From positions 5,264,425-5,328,424 of the forward strand of contig NZ_JAQNDM010000002.1 of NCBI RefSeq assembly GCF_028368975.1: DNA of 64,000 nucleotides, read 5' to 3'. Position numbers and translations under genes: made by a program. Of the stretch, positions 45,142-53,808 are shown one piece after another. The notes beneath the pieces are model-generated. The model did no database searches. It saw nothing but the letters and a program-made list of their open reading frames with translations, and was not told the DNA's origin. Source of the stretch: Stigmatella ashevillena. GTDB lineage: Bacteria > Myxococcota > Myxococcia > Myxococcales > Myxococcaceae. Each line of letters opens with the position of its first letter. Within the stretch, counting starts at the first letter, position 1.

Positions 45142-46517
45142 CTCGCCTGTATGTCACGGAAACTGGCAAGCAGATCGCCCTGAGCGGCCTGCTTCCAGAA
45201 ACCGCCCACTACCTCCTGGACTATGTCTCGAGGAACCACGCACTTCTCTGCTCGATGCTTCCCACAGAAGGAAAGGGCGCTGGAGATCTGGACCAGTTCA
45301 ACTATTGCCTGATGAATGCAGCGCTCACGTCTACCGAGTTCGAGGGCACGCACAGGACCCGTATCGTGCCCTACGGGTTCGAGGAAACCACCGCCAACAA
45401 ACTCGTGCAGACGTACTCCGCAAGTCTCGCGGAAGCCCCCTGGGAAGCGCATCGACGCGCGGCCAACGCCTCCACCCTTCTCATGGACTGGCTCGAAGGC
45501 GTCGACATCAGCGCCCTGGAGGACACCTATCCAGATCTCCGGGCGGGTCCCATTCAGGCCTTGTGCCGCGATCTCGCTTGGTGCCTCTCAGGACTTGCCA
45601 ACATTCTCGCGTCCGCCACCCGCCCCAACCTCTCTGTCAACGAGCGGCCCGCCTGCATGAAGCAAACGCTCCCCCAGGCCCTCCAAGCACTGCACCGGCT
45701 GCCTGCGTTCATCCGGTTGCTGATCCGGCGTCTCCTGGCCGGCTTGCCCACGCCAGCGCTCTGGCTACTTGAGCTGGAGCCCGCCCTAGGTGGGCGTGCC
45801 GTGTCCAGGAATGAGGCCATCTCGCTTCACCAGGTGGGCTTGAGCTCCCTGGAGAGCCTCCGACGCCGAGCCCACTGGGAGGAGCTCATCCGCATCCTCG
45901 CCGCCACCGGCGCCTCCGACGCCAAGGCCCGTGCACACGAGATCCAGACCATGGCTCACGCGTGGCATGGGAAGCGGCGCGAGCGCGCCCTGAAGCGCCA
46001 ACTCCAGCGCCTCGATGAGACCGATCAGCCCTTGCTCAAGGAGTTCTATGACAGCCGGGAGAAGAAGTTCGAAGCCGCCTTCGACGCCCTGATGAAGCGC
46101 GTGGGGATTCCGTGCACGCTGTTTGACTCGGGTCAAAAGCCGGGCGCCTTCGACTACCTCCTGCGCATCGAAGGCAGGCCCCCAATCATCGTCGAGTGCA
46201 AGACCAAGCAAGGAGACAATCTCGTCGATCTCAACGCCGCGAGGACCGTGCTCAGCAGTTCGGAGCAGTACGGCCACCCGGGCACCTTCTGCGTCACGCT
46301 CTGCCAGCCGGGCGTCGATCCCAACGTCATCGAGAGCCTGCAAGAATGTACCCGCCTGAGCATTGCCGAGACACACGACTTCGCGGAGGCGATGACACGC
46401 CTCATGACGAACTCGCTGACCGCGCAGTCGTTCCATGACTGGCTGACCCAGCCCGGTCAGGTCACCTCGGAGATGCTCCTGGCCTATACGAACTCAGCCA
46501 CGGAATCCGCCGACTGA
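45138..46517 (+). CDS. Helicase C-terminal region (winged helix end, HhH) fused to a PD-(D/E)XK nuclease
   Basis: 459 residues. The N-terminus TRLYVTETGKQIALSGLLPETAHYLLDY reads as the second half of a Ski2-type winged-helix domain. Residues 185-255 resemble the ratchet/helix-hairpin-helix region (LIRRLLAGLPTPALWLLELE, then HQVGLSSLESLRRR). Residues 305-420 form a restriction-endonuclease-like domain with Glu312, Asp339 and Glu353-x-Lys355 (FDYLLRIEGRPPIIVECKTK), the PD-(D/E)XK signature. Together with the upstream gene it makes a complete helicase-nuclease of about 970 residues. The 4-bp overlap implies coupled translation, or a former single gene. Confidence 0.78.
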   Translation: MTRLYVTETGKQIALSGLLPETAHYLLDYVSRNHALLCSMLPTEGKGAGDLDQFNYCLMNAALTSTEFEGTHRTRIVPYGFEETTANKLVQTYSASLAEAPWEAHRRAANASTLLMDWLEGVDISALEDTYPDLRAGPIQALCRDLAWCLSGLANILASATRPNLSVNERPACMKQTLPQALQALHRLPAFIRLLIRRLLAGLPTPALWLLELEPALGGRAVSRNEAISLHQVGLSSLESLRRRAHWEELIRILAATGASDAKARAHEIQTMAHAWHGKRRERALKRQLQRLDETDQPLLKEFYDSREKKFEAAFDALMKRVGIPCTLFDSGQKPGAFDYLLRIEGRPPIIVECKTKQGDNLVDLNAARTVLSSSEQYGHPGTFCVTLCQPGVDPNVIESLQECTRLSIAETHDFAEAMTRLMTNSLTAQSFHDWLTQPGQVTSEMLLAYTNSATESAD

Positions 46518-46565
46518 GTCCGGCCCGGTCCATCTGCGAGAAGGCTGGGTTTGAGCTCGTCCACT

Positions 46566-46592
46566 CCGAGCCGCACAGCCTCTTCGGCTCGG
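46566..46592 (+). terminator. Hairpin after the helicase-nuclease operon
   Basis: CCGAGCCG (46566-46573) pairs exactly with CGGCTCGG (46585-46592) around an 11-nt loop, 49 bp after the stop codon. Confidence 0.5.
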
Positions 46593-46603
46593 GGCTGATC
46601 GGC

Positions 46604-46648
46604 GAAACGTGGGAGCGAGCGCTGTAAGGCTCAGCATTCCCACGTTTC
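46604..46648. repeat. 11-bp inverted repeat before the long repeat-protein gene
   Basis: GAAACGTGGGA (46604-46614) and its exact reverse complement (46638-46648) are 23 bp apart. It may be a second terminator hairpin or an operator for the gene at 46796. An AT-rich stretch at 46717-46739 with TATAAA is a candidate promoter region. Confidence 0.5.
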
Positions 46649-46795
46649 CGTACAGCAGATGAACCCGGAAGCTGTCCACGCGGACAGAACCCCAAGAGTA
46701 GGTTTCCCGGACAGTTTCATTGATTTTTTCTATAAATAACGCATGCTGACTTGAACCTCCGAGTCACGGAAGTCCCTCTTTCGCGGGTTTCGTTC

Positions 46796-49700
46796 ATGAC
46801 AAGCATCCGGTCCAACTCCCCGAGCAATGTTCCCCCCCGCCCCAAAGAGGACAAGCCGGAAGCCAAACCGGTGGTCAAAGCCAAACCGGCGGAAGCCAAG
46901 GAACCGGCCGCCAAACAGCCGGTGACCACTGCCGCGACCGAGGCCGCGAAAAAGGACGCGTTCGCCACCCAGAACAAAGACGCGGCGCAACCACTGGATC
47001 TGCTTCGCGACACCAGTTCTCAAATCAGCGCCGCCACCACCGCCCGCCCTGCCACTGATTCAGCCGTGGAGGACAGCAACGAGCCCGTGGACCTGGCCGC
47101 CGTGGACGCCGCGAAGCCCAGCCCCTTGATCAAGACCGCGGCCGACGCCACGACCACCGAGGATGCCAAGATAGGGGCCACGGCGATCGCCGCCAAGCCC
47201 GCCCAGGAGCTGCTGAGCAGCACCGAAGTGAAGCGCAGCGCCCTGGCCACGGACGCCCTTGCCGACACCCTGGAGCCCGTGGACCTGGCCGCCGTAGACG
47301 CCGCGAAGCCCAGCCCTTTGATCAAGACCGCAGCCGACGTCACGACCACCGAGGATGCCAAGATAGGGGCCACGGCGATCTCCGCCGGGGGCGCCGCGAC
47401 GCCCGGCACTCCCGCGCTCGCGACTCCCTCCACGGGGGCGAACGCCGTGCTCACTTCGGCCAGGGCCATCACGAACCCGGCCGTTGGAACGAAGACGCCC
47501 GCTGCTCAGCGGCCGCTCGCCACCGGGACCCCAGACACGTTCTCCACCTCGCTGGCGGACGCCTCTCAACCGTCAGCGCTGGCGCGTGACGCCAGCGTGA
47601 AGCTGGGCGCCACGTCGCTCGCCGCCCAACCCCCCACCGTTGCCCCGGAGGAAGCAGGTCAACCCGTGGACTTGGCCGCCGTGGGGGGCCAGAAGCCGAA
47701 CGTCCTGATCAAGACCGGTGATGCCCCCAACGTGGATGCCCCCAACGTGGTCAGGGCCGCCGCCGATCCCTCGGCCGTGACCGCGGTTCCCGAGGACCCC
47801 ATCATCACCGGCGAGCAGCGCGCCCAGCAGGAGGTGGACGTCAAAACCGTGGCGGACGACCGCGCGGAGACGGAGACCCTCCACCAGAACATCAAGGACG
47901 GGACGTCTCAGAAGACGGAAGAAATCTTCTCCATGACGGCGGAAGGCGCGACGTTGCCCCCGAACGTCTCCGTCACCAAGCACAACGACAACCAGGTGGA
48001 GCTGGTCCGGCTGGACGAGAGCGGCAAAGAAATCGAGCGGACCTTCGCCACGCGGAACGCCGACGGCACGATGCAGCTCGACAGCCGAAGCTTCGCGGAC
48101 AACACCAACCAGCGCGACGTCGTCGAGGTCAACGCCGACGGCAGCACGTCCGTGAAGAGCGCGAGCTGGCAGAGCACCGAGAGCCAGGCCGCCCAGAACA
48201 CGCCCTCCTTCGAGCAGCTCGAGCAGTCGCGTGACCGCAACGTGAAGATCAACGAGCAGCGGATTGGCCAGAAGGACGCCGACGGCAACTGGGTGGCGGA
48301 GGGTGGCACGCTCTCCACCGACCAGTACGCACAGGCCGATGGCGCCGTCAAAGGCAGTCAGACCTCCTTCTCGAGCCAGCAGGGACTCGGAGGGGTCGAC
48401 GACAAGCTGAAGGGAAACTTCGCGGACCAGAATGGCACCGTGGACCGGGCCACGACGCATACCTACACCGTCCATCCCCCCGGGGAGGATGGCACCCAGC
48501 CCTTGCCCGAGTACGAGCGCATCGAGCGCTTCTCGCAGGGAGAGGCCCAGGCCACCTCCTACGTGAACGCCGAGCTGAGCACGGACACCAACCCCGTCAT
48601 GATCGTCGGAGACGGCGTGCCGGTCATGTCAGAGGATGACCACGTCGACTATGAGGCGACCGTGGGCACGCAGAACCACTCACGCGAGGACCTGAACAAC
48701 CTGCGGACCAAGCACGAGAACTTCTGGCAGAACCGGTACGACGCCAACGACGCCGGCCTGCAAGGCCAGACCCCCAAGCGCTGGCTGGCGGAGAACAAGG
48801 ACGACGCGAATACCTACGAGTCCCAGACCTTCGTGGAGGGCGCGCCCAATGCCTCCATCGTCACCCGCCGCGAGCTCCAAGCCGACAACACGGTGACCGA
48901 GACGTACGCCGGGAAGACGTTCTCGCCGGACCCCAACTCGGATGATCTGGTGGACGTGAAAGGCACCTCCACCACCCAGTATGGGGATGACGGGATGGTC
49001 GCTCAGTCCAGCTTCCAGCGCACGCAGGCAGACGGCAGTGTCGAGGATGGCACCTACAGCCGCACCCGGGAGCAGACCGCCGATGGGCTCCTGGTGACCG
49101 AGCATGCCGAGGGCAACGTCACCCAGCCCGACGGAAAGAAGTCCTCGTCCATCACGGACCGGCAGACGCGGGAAACCGATGAGGGCAAGGAGCTGATCCG
49201 CTCGTCCCAGGCCGTCATCGAAGACGGCAAGCGGGTGACCCACGAGCTCACCCAGGACGGAGAGAAGCTGCTGACTTCCGCGGCGGATGGCACCAATGCC
49301 GTCGAAATCTCGGATGCGTCCCAGTTCGAGCAGCCCTTCGAGGAGAACCTGGCGGCGACCGCCGCGGCCACGAACCTGACCAACGTCAAGGGACTGACCG
49401 ACGCCGGGGCGATCTTCACGGGGCTGAGGGAGGGACAGATCACCAAGGCGCAGGCCCTGCTGGGCAGCAACCTCGACAATGCCCTCACGCAGACCGCATC
49501 CGCGTACAGGACCGCGGGCATCGGGCTCGGCGCGGGTGGCGGCGTCCTCGGCGCGAGCGCGGCGGCCGCGTCGATGATGGATGCGGTCAAGACCAAGAAC
49601 AACCTGGGCATCGCCGCGGCCTCCATCGGCCTGGGCGGTGCGGCCGCGGACATGGGCTCGGCGGCGAGCGTCATGAAGGGGGCCATCGGCAAGTTCGGCG

Positions 49701-50077
49701 GGATGCTGGGAATCGCCGGGGCGGCGCTGGGCAATGTCTCCAACATCCTGGGCGGCGTCGACAGCATCATGACGTCGGACAAGACAGGCCTGGAGGGCCA
49801 GCGCATCAAGGGCATCACGAACGTCGTGACAGGTGGCTTGGGGCTGGCGGCCCTGGCCATGGGCTCTCCCGTGCTCGCCTTGGGCTTCGGCGTCGTGGGA
49901 CTGGGCGTCAACGCCATCGTCGAGCTCATCACCGACGATGCGCACCAGATCGGCGAGCTGAAGATCGACGATCCCAACTACCGGCCCTCGCTGGAGGAAG
50001 CAGCTCCCCCCCCTCCAGCGCAAACGCCCGAGGAAGTGCCCCCCGAGTACTGGGGAGCCACTTGGAACCTGTGGTAG
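46796..50077 (+). CDS. Large repeat-containing protein with glycine/alanine-rich C-terminal hydrophobic block
   Basis: 1,093 residues from the ATG at 46796; an in-frame TTG at 46751 is less likely. Residues 1-330 are disordered and Ala/Pro/Lys-rich, with a 36-residue unit (EPVDLAAVDAAKPSPLIKTA type) present twice almost identically, 64 residues apart, plus a degenerate third copy. Residues 340-880 are polar and beta-rich, with recurring NADGT, ADGS and TYS-type strands like fibre or YD-type repeats. Residues 900-1060 form glycine-zipper hydrophobic helices (GIGLGAGGGVLGASAAAASMM, VVTGGLGLAALAMGSP). This recalls secreted effectors or translocators. No family, signal peptide or catalytic motif is recognised. 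Confidence 0.7.
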   Translation: MTSIRSNSPSNVPPRPKEDKPEAKPVVKAKPAEAKEPAAKQPVTTAATEAAKKDAFATQNKDAAQPLDLLRDTSSQISAATTARPATDSAVEDSNEPVDLAAVDAAKPSPLIKTAADATTTEDAKIGATAIAAKPAQELLSSTEVKRSALATDALADTLEPVDLAAVDAAKPSPLIKTAADVTTTEDAKIGATAISAGGAATPGTPALATPSTGANAVLTSARAITNPAVGTKTPAAQRPLATGTPDTFSTSLADASQPSALARDASVKLGATSLAAQPPTVAPEEAGQPVDLAAVGGQKPNVLIKTGDAPNVDAPNVVRAAADPSAVTAVPEDPIITGEQRAQQEVDVKTVADDRAETETLHQNIKDGTSQKTEEIFSMTAEGATLPPNVSVTKHNDNQVELVRLDESGKEIERTFATRNADGTMQLDSRSFADNTNQRDVVEVNADGSTSVKSASWQSTESQAAQNTPSFEQLEQSRDRNVKINEQRIGQKDADGNWVAEGGTLSTDQYAQADGAVKGSQTSFSSQQGLGGVDDKLKGNFADQNGTVDRATTHTYTVHPPGEDGTQPLPEYERIERFSQGEAQATSYVNAELSTDTNPVMIVGDGVPVMSEDDHVDYEATVGTQNHSREDLNNLRTKHENFWQNRYDANDAGLQGQTPKRWLAENKDDANTYESQTFVEGAPNASIVTRRELQADNTVTETYAGKTFSPDPNSDDLVDVKGTSTTQYGDDGMVAQSSFQRTQADGSVEDGTYSRTREQTADGLLVTEHAEGNVTQPDGKKSSSITDRQTRETDEGKELIRSSQAVIEDGKRVTHELTQDGEKLLTSAADGTNAVEISDASQFEQPFEENLAATAAATNLTNVKGLTDAGAIFTGLREGQITKAQALLGSNLDNALTQTASAYRTAGIGLGAGGGVLGASAAAASMMDAVKTKNNLGIAAASIGLGGAAADMGSAASVMKGAIGKFGGMLGIAGAALGNVSNILGGVDSIMTSDKTGLEGQRIKGITNVVTGGLGLAALAMGSPVLALGFGVVGLGVNAIVELITDDAHQIGELKIDDPNYRPSLEEAAPPPPAQTPEEVPPEYWGATWNLW
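47081..47380 (+). repeat. 108-bp direct repeat inside the large protein gene
   Basis: Copy 1 at 47081-47188 and copy 2 at 47273-47380 are nearly identical (differences near the middle), with a 192-bp period. A separate 15-bp tandem duplication (GATGCCCCCAACGTG) lies at 47720-47749. Confidence 0.85.
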
Positions 50078-50109
50078 CCGCCCGCTCACTCAACCAAGGA
50101 GACAAGACA

Positions 50110-50607
50110 ATGATCAAGCCCCTCTCTCTCATCGTGCTCACAGGCAGCTTGCTGATGGGCTGTGGCCAACCGGAGGATGCCGAGCTTGGGATTCAACCGG
50201 CCGGTGATGCGCCTCTGGAGCAAACCGTGACCTCCGAAGCAGGCGGTGACTACTCGGCCTCGGCCGGCGCCATCTGGGAGAGCGTCAACACTCCCGGCTA
50301 CACGCCCTACACGCAAGTGTGTAACGGGGTGATTGGCAGCGAGTGTCCGACGCCAGGTGAGAAATGCACCTGGTTCTCCGCCAACTACTCGTGGGGTCCG
50401 TACTCCGTCTCCAAGGTGTGCCGGCCGATCAACGGAACCTACCGGGCGATCGAGACGGCCAGTCTGAATTGTGGCAGCGGAGGCCACACCGCCTGCCCAG
50501 ACGGCGAAACCCTGGGCAAGCCCTGCGGCCACAAGGGGAGCTATTGCATCCGGCAGTGCTACACGTACCCGGGCCCCGCGATCACCGTCCGCGCCTACTG
50601 CCAGTGA
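50110..50607 (+). CDS. Cys-containing lipoprotein downstream of the large repeat protein
   Basis: 165 residues from the ATG at 50110, with AAGGAGA upstream. The lipobox is SLLMGC. The mature part has ten cysteines arranged in short loops (CNGVIGSECPTPGEKC, CGSGGHTACPDGETLGKPCGHKGSYC), indicating a disulfide-rich surface protein. It starts 32 bp after the repeat-protein stop, so the two are probably one operon and may be functional partners. No family is recognised. Confidence 0.72.
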   Translation: MIKPLSLIVLTGSLLMGCGQPEDAELGIQPAGDAPLEQTVTSEAGGDYSASAGAIWESVNTPGYTPYTQVCNGVIGSECPTPGEKCTWFSANYSWGPYSVSKVCRPINGTYRAIETASLNCGSGGHTACPDGETLGKPCGHKGSYCIRQCYTYPGPAITVRAYCQ

Positions 50608-50615
50608 GCCGTTCC

Positions 50616-50648
50616 GGGCGCGGGCCTAGGGTTTCGGGCCCTCCGCCC
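50616..50648. terminator. Hairpin between convergent genes
   Basis: 50616-50620 pairs with 50644-50648 and 50622-50626 with 50637-50641, giving about 10 GC pairs with one small bulge around a 10-nt loop. It overlaps the end of the minus-strand hydrolase gene. Confidence 0.5.
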
Positions 50649-51765
50649 GCAGCGCGGACACGAGGACGAACCGCCCCACCAGTTCGACGGCCAGGGCGGA
50701 CTCGGCCTCATTGTAGAAGCTGCCCGTGAAGAGGGCGGTCAAGCCGAGCGACGGGAACACGAAGGCATACTGTCCCCCGTTGCCTCGCGCGAAGAAGGTC
50801 TCCACGGGCGTGCCGCCCACCCCGAAGGTGTTCACCCACCAGAGGTAGCCATACCGGGAGTCCCCCAGCGTCCGGCTGCTGACGGTGGACTCCCGGATCC
50901 AGGCCTCGGGGATGAGCTGCCGCCCCTGCCATCTGCCTCCATCCAGCACGAGCTGTCCGATCTTCGCGAAGTCGCGAGGGCGCAGGCGCAGGTGCCCGCC
51001 GGTGTCGGTGCGCCCCCCGTCCGCGGCCTGCCACTCGAAGTGGGTGATGCCCAGCGGCTCGAAGAGGGCGCGGCGCGAGAACTCGGGAAACGTCACGCCC
51101 GCCGCGTCCTCGACCAGTGCGCCCAGGACCACCACGCCGCCCGTGCAATACACGGTGGACTGGCCCGGCGCTTCGGCCATGGGCAGATCGAGGATGAACT
51201 TCACCCAGTCTCGGGAGTCGTACATCCGCTCCTCCTGCCCCGGAGAGTCCGGCTCCCAGTCATTGCACGCCAGGCCGCTGCGCATCTCGAGCAGGTCCCT
51301 CACGGTGATGTGCTCCTTGCGCTCCTCCGCATTCCGGAAGGGCGCATACCGCTGGAGCAGCGGCAGGACGCGCGTGTCAGTCCCCGGCAACATTTGCTGC
51401 GCCAGGGCGGCACCGACCAGCAGCGAGGTGATGCTCTTCGTGGCGGAGCGCAGATCATGCGGCTTGTCGCGGTGGAAGCCGTTCCAGTACCGCTCGTAGA
51501 CGAGCTTGCCGTGGCGAGCGATGAGCAGGGCATCCGGTGCCCGGTACTCCTTGGCCTCGATGCGCCGCTCCAGCTCCGCGAGCGGCTCCGGGGCCATGCC
51601 CTCCGCCTCCAGCGACGACACCTGCCAGCCGTCCTCGAGCAGGTCCGGCGGGCTCCCAGGGCCTTCCGGCCGGTGGTGCCCGCAAGCCACTGTGCTCCCC
51701 GCGAGCGCGGCCACAAGCAAGAACCGGGTCAGGGTCCAGAAACGCGCGATCGACAGCAGCCACAT
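50626..51765 (-). CDS. Serine hydrolase lipoprotein, class C beta-lactamase/esterase family
   Basis: 379 residues. The lipobox Cys is at 28 (STVAC). The nucleophile motif SxxK is SATK (Ser107, Lys110) in RSATKSITSLLVGAA. A Tyr-containing second motif is seen in VYCTGG, where class C enzymes have YxN, and RYGYLWWVN and GNGGQYAFVFP match the C-terminal part of esterase/penicillin-binding-like members. It probably hydrolyses an ester or D-peptide in the envelope; beta-lactamase activity is not implied. It is 119 bp downstream of the AbiEii gene on the same strand. Confidence 0.87.
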   Translation of the reverse strand: MWLLSIARFWTLTRFLLVAALAGSTVACGHHRPEGPGSPPDLLEDGWQVSSLEAEGMAPEPLAELERRIEAKEYRAPDALLIARHGKLVYERYWNGFHRDKPHDLRSATKSITSLLVGAALAQQMLPGTDTRVLPLLQRYAPFRNAEERKEHITVRDLLEMRSGLACNDWEPDSPGQEERMYDSRDWVKFILDLPMAEAPGQSTVYCTGGVVVLGALVEDAAGVTFPEFSRRALFEPLGITHFEWQAADGGRTDTGGHLRLRPRDFAKIGQLVLDGGRWQGRQLIPEAWIRESTVSSRTLGDSRYGYLWWVNTFGVGGTPVETFFARGNGGQYAFVFPSLGLTALFTGSFYNEAESALAVELVGRFVLVSALRAEGPKP

Positions 51766-51884
51766 GGGCGCTCCTGGCGTCAGGGGTTCCTCCTGGCCAT
51801 ATCACACAGGGATCTCTTGCCGCGGCGGGAGGCACGGCACTGCGGGCGCCGACATTTGGATGAAGAGCGGATGCGGCTCACCCG

Positions 51885-52748
51885 TCAGTTGGGGATGTCG
51901 AGCTTGCCCACAAACGCCTGCAGCTGTTGAAAAGCCTCCTCGAAAGGAATGAACGACGCGCGGGTCGAACTCTTGAGGGCTTCGTAGTCCACCCGGGCCC
52001 GTTCCTTGACCTCGACACTGTTGAACGCAGCCCGCGAGACCCGCACCTCCCGCGCCTCGGCCTTTCTTTTCAGATACTCCGCAACGCGTGTGACATCGAG
52101 GCCTACGTCCGCGCGCAAAAGCACCGCGATATCCAGCAGATCCTGCCTGCGATTCCGATTGCGAATGGGCTGCTGGAGGAGCGCCCGAAGCTTCTCCGCG
52201 ACGATGTCCTCGACCGTACTCACACGGAGAAGGTTCACGCCCTGAACATCAATGTCCCGGGTATCACAAATGGGCTCATTGAGACTGATGTCCAGGGGGA
52301 CGATGTTCGGGCAGGGTTGCCCTTTTGCGATGCGCTCCTGGTTCCGAGGCTCATCGGGAAGCGCATACCCGATGGTGACCGCATAGGTGACGAAGGTCTT
52401 CTCCGCTCCGGGCGGCTGGCGTTCGACTTTTTGAACGCGGAAAGCGACCCCCAACACGCGCTGAACCTGCTCCAAACCTTGGGTCAGATGCTTTCGCAGC
52501 TGCTCCTCATTCAGGGAGGAGTCCGTCGATGAGAAGTCCAGGTCCTTGGTGCTCCGATTCGGCTGCCAGACGAAATCAAGGGCATTGCCTCCCTTGAACA
52601 CCAGGGTGCTGCTCAAGGTCCTCGAGCCCGCGATCGCCCGGAGCACGGCGTACTGAGCGAACCGGCCCCGGGCTTCTGTCACGGGGAGGCTGTTGCTCGC
52701 GGCCCAGGCGGAGATTTCCTGGAACGCCGAAGGATAGGTCGTCTTCAT
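51885..52748 (-). CDS. AbiEii-type nucleotidyltransferase toxin (type IV toxin-antitoxin)
   Basis: 287 residues with the AbiEii/AbiGii nucleotidyltransferase signature FKGGNALDF (51-59) and RSTKDLDFSS (65-74), then a helical domain with VEDIVAEKLRALLQQPIRNRNRRQDLLDIAVLL. Toxins of this family are GTP- or nucleotide-transferases that stop growth during phage infection. The gene overlaps its AbiEi partner by 4 bp (ATGA), the standard arrangement with the antitoxin first. It lies about 5 kb downstream of the helicase-nuclease pair. Confidence 0.87.
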   Translation of the reverse strand: MKTTYPSAFQEISAWAASNSLPVTEARGRFAQYAVLRAIAGSRTLSSTLVFKGGNALDFVWQPNRSTKDLDFSSTDSSLNEEQLRKHLTQGLEQVQRVLGVAFRVQKVERQPPGAEKTFVTYAVTIGYALPDEPRNQERIAKGQPCPNIVPLDISLNEPICDTRDIDVQGVNLLRVSTVEDIVAEKLRALLQQPIRNRNRRQDLLDIAVLLRADVGLDVTRVAEYLKRKAEAREVRVSRAAFNSVEVKERARVDYEALKSSTRASFIPFEEAFQQLQAFVGKLDIPN

Positions 52749-53671
52749 CTCGCCCCCTGGAGGACATCAATGGGCACGTTGATCGACAGCTTCCAACGCT
52801 CACTGAAGTCCGGCTTGAATGGGGCCCCCCCGAAGAGCTTGCTGGAGCCGCCCCGCTTGGCTTGGGCGGGCCACTGCTCCACTTGCGGGTGGGTCATCCC
52901 AAGCTGTTCCAAGATGAACCCCACGCGCTGCTTGAGGATGGCGACGTTAAATTGCTCCACGAGTTCAACCAGATGGTTGACGTCCAGCGTGTCCCGAATC
53001 CGTGCCCACGCATCCAAGACCGGACCGATGCCGCCACACCACTCTGGATGCAACAGGCCATCCACCAGCGTCCTTTCGGGTGTGGTCACGCGAACCGGAT
53101 AACCTTTGGGCTGATATTCCGCTGTCCCGATCAAGGCGGTGCCCCTCGAAAGGGAGTGCCAGCGAATCGGGGTCCCCATGATCTCATCCGCCGTGCGGCC
53201 ACGGACAAGCGACAAGCCCAGCCACAAACCCTCCCAGTCTCCCTCCCGGGTTCCTGGTGGAAGCATCCCCCCCGTGTGACCCGAGGGCAGAAGCGCGTGG
53301 ATCTCCTTGGGAAACTCCTCCGTCATTCCGTGGAAGACGAGCGCCGTGACATGGCTCAAGGCCGCATAGGGGTGGAGCTCCATGAGGATCTCCTCCTCTT
53401 GAATGCCCCCGGTCTGCACAAAGGGAGACCTGGCTTCATAAATGCGTGAGAGCCCCTTGATCGGCTTCAGATCACCGTTCTGGACCAAGCGGTTGAGGAT
53501 CGCGTGGATCTCCTCCAATCTGCTGGGAGCCCCCTCCCATCGCCGCGCGTCAGCCGGTATCCGCTGCGTCGCACGTCTCAGCAGAAGCAGCGCACGCCAG
53601 TCGGAGATGACCCTTCGCTGCTCCGCAGCCATCTCCTCCAGCATCGCTTGGCTGTAGGTCGCTTTTCTCAA
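52745..53671 (-). CDS. AbiEi-type antitoxin and autoregulator
   Basis: 308 residues, starting at TTG 53671 or possibly at ATG 53644. The N-terminal segment (LEEIHAILNRLVQNGDLKPIKGLSRIYEARSPF) is a winged-helix type domain. The AbiEi core contains SHVTALVFHGMTEEFP and VRVTTPERTLVDGLLHPEWCGG, where TPERTLVDGL is characteristic. AbiEi antitoxins neutralise the toxin and bind inverted repeats in their own promoter. Exactly such a palindrome lies at 53684-53724, 12 bp upstream of the TTG. Confidence 0.85.
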   Translation of the reverse strand: MRKATYSQAMLEEMAAEQRRVISDWRALLLLRRATQRIPADARRWEGAPSRLEEIHAILNRLVQNGDLKPIKGLSRIYEARSPFVQTGGIQEEEILMELHPYAALSHVTALVFHGMTEEFPKEIHALLPSGHTGGMLPPGTREGDWEGLWLGLSLVRGRTADEIMGTPIRWHSLSRGTALIGTAEYQPKGYPVRVTTPERTLVDGLLHPEWCGGIGPVLDAWARIRDTLDVNHLVELVEQFNVAILKQRVGFILEQLGMTHPQVEQWPAQAKRGGSSKLFGGAPFKPDFSERWKLSINVPIDVLQGAR

Positions 53672-53683
53672 GACTTTCTTATG

Positions 53684-53724
53684 AGGATGCTACCCATCGT
53701 CCTTAGGACGATGGGTAGCATCCT
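53684..53724. promoter_or_regulatory. Perfect 20-bp palindrome, probable AbiEi operator
   Basis: Arms 53684-53703 and 53705-53724 are exact reverse complements with a single central T (left arm AGGATGCTACCCATCGTCCT). It lies directly upstream of the antitoxin start. Autoregulation of AbiE operons through inverted repeats is established; the assignment here is by position. Confidence 0.7.
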
Positions 53725-53808
53725 ACACGCAAACTGTCAACAGAAAGCGCGCGATCTGTTACCCAGATGGGCCCGCCTGCCTGCCCGGTTGCCGAGCCCC
53801 GAAACCCC

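Noticed and set aside
43597-46517. Assignment of the helicase-nuclease pair to Hachiman
   Set aside because: Hachiman needs a DUF1837 HamA protein and a single large HamB. Here the nuclease is PD-(D/E)XK at the C-terminus of the second helicase half, so the match is not supported.
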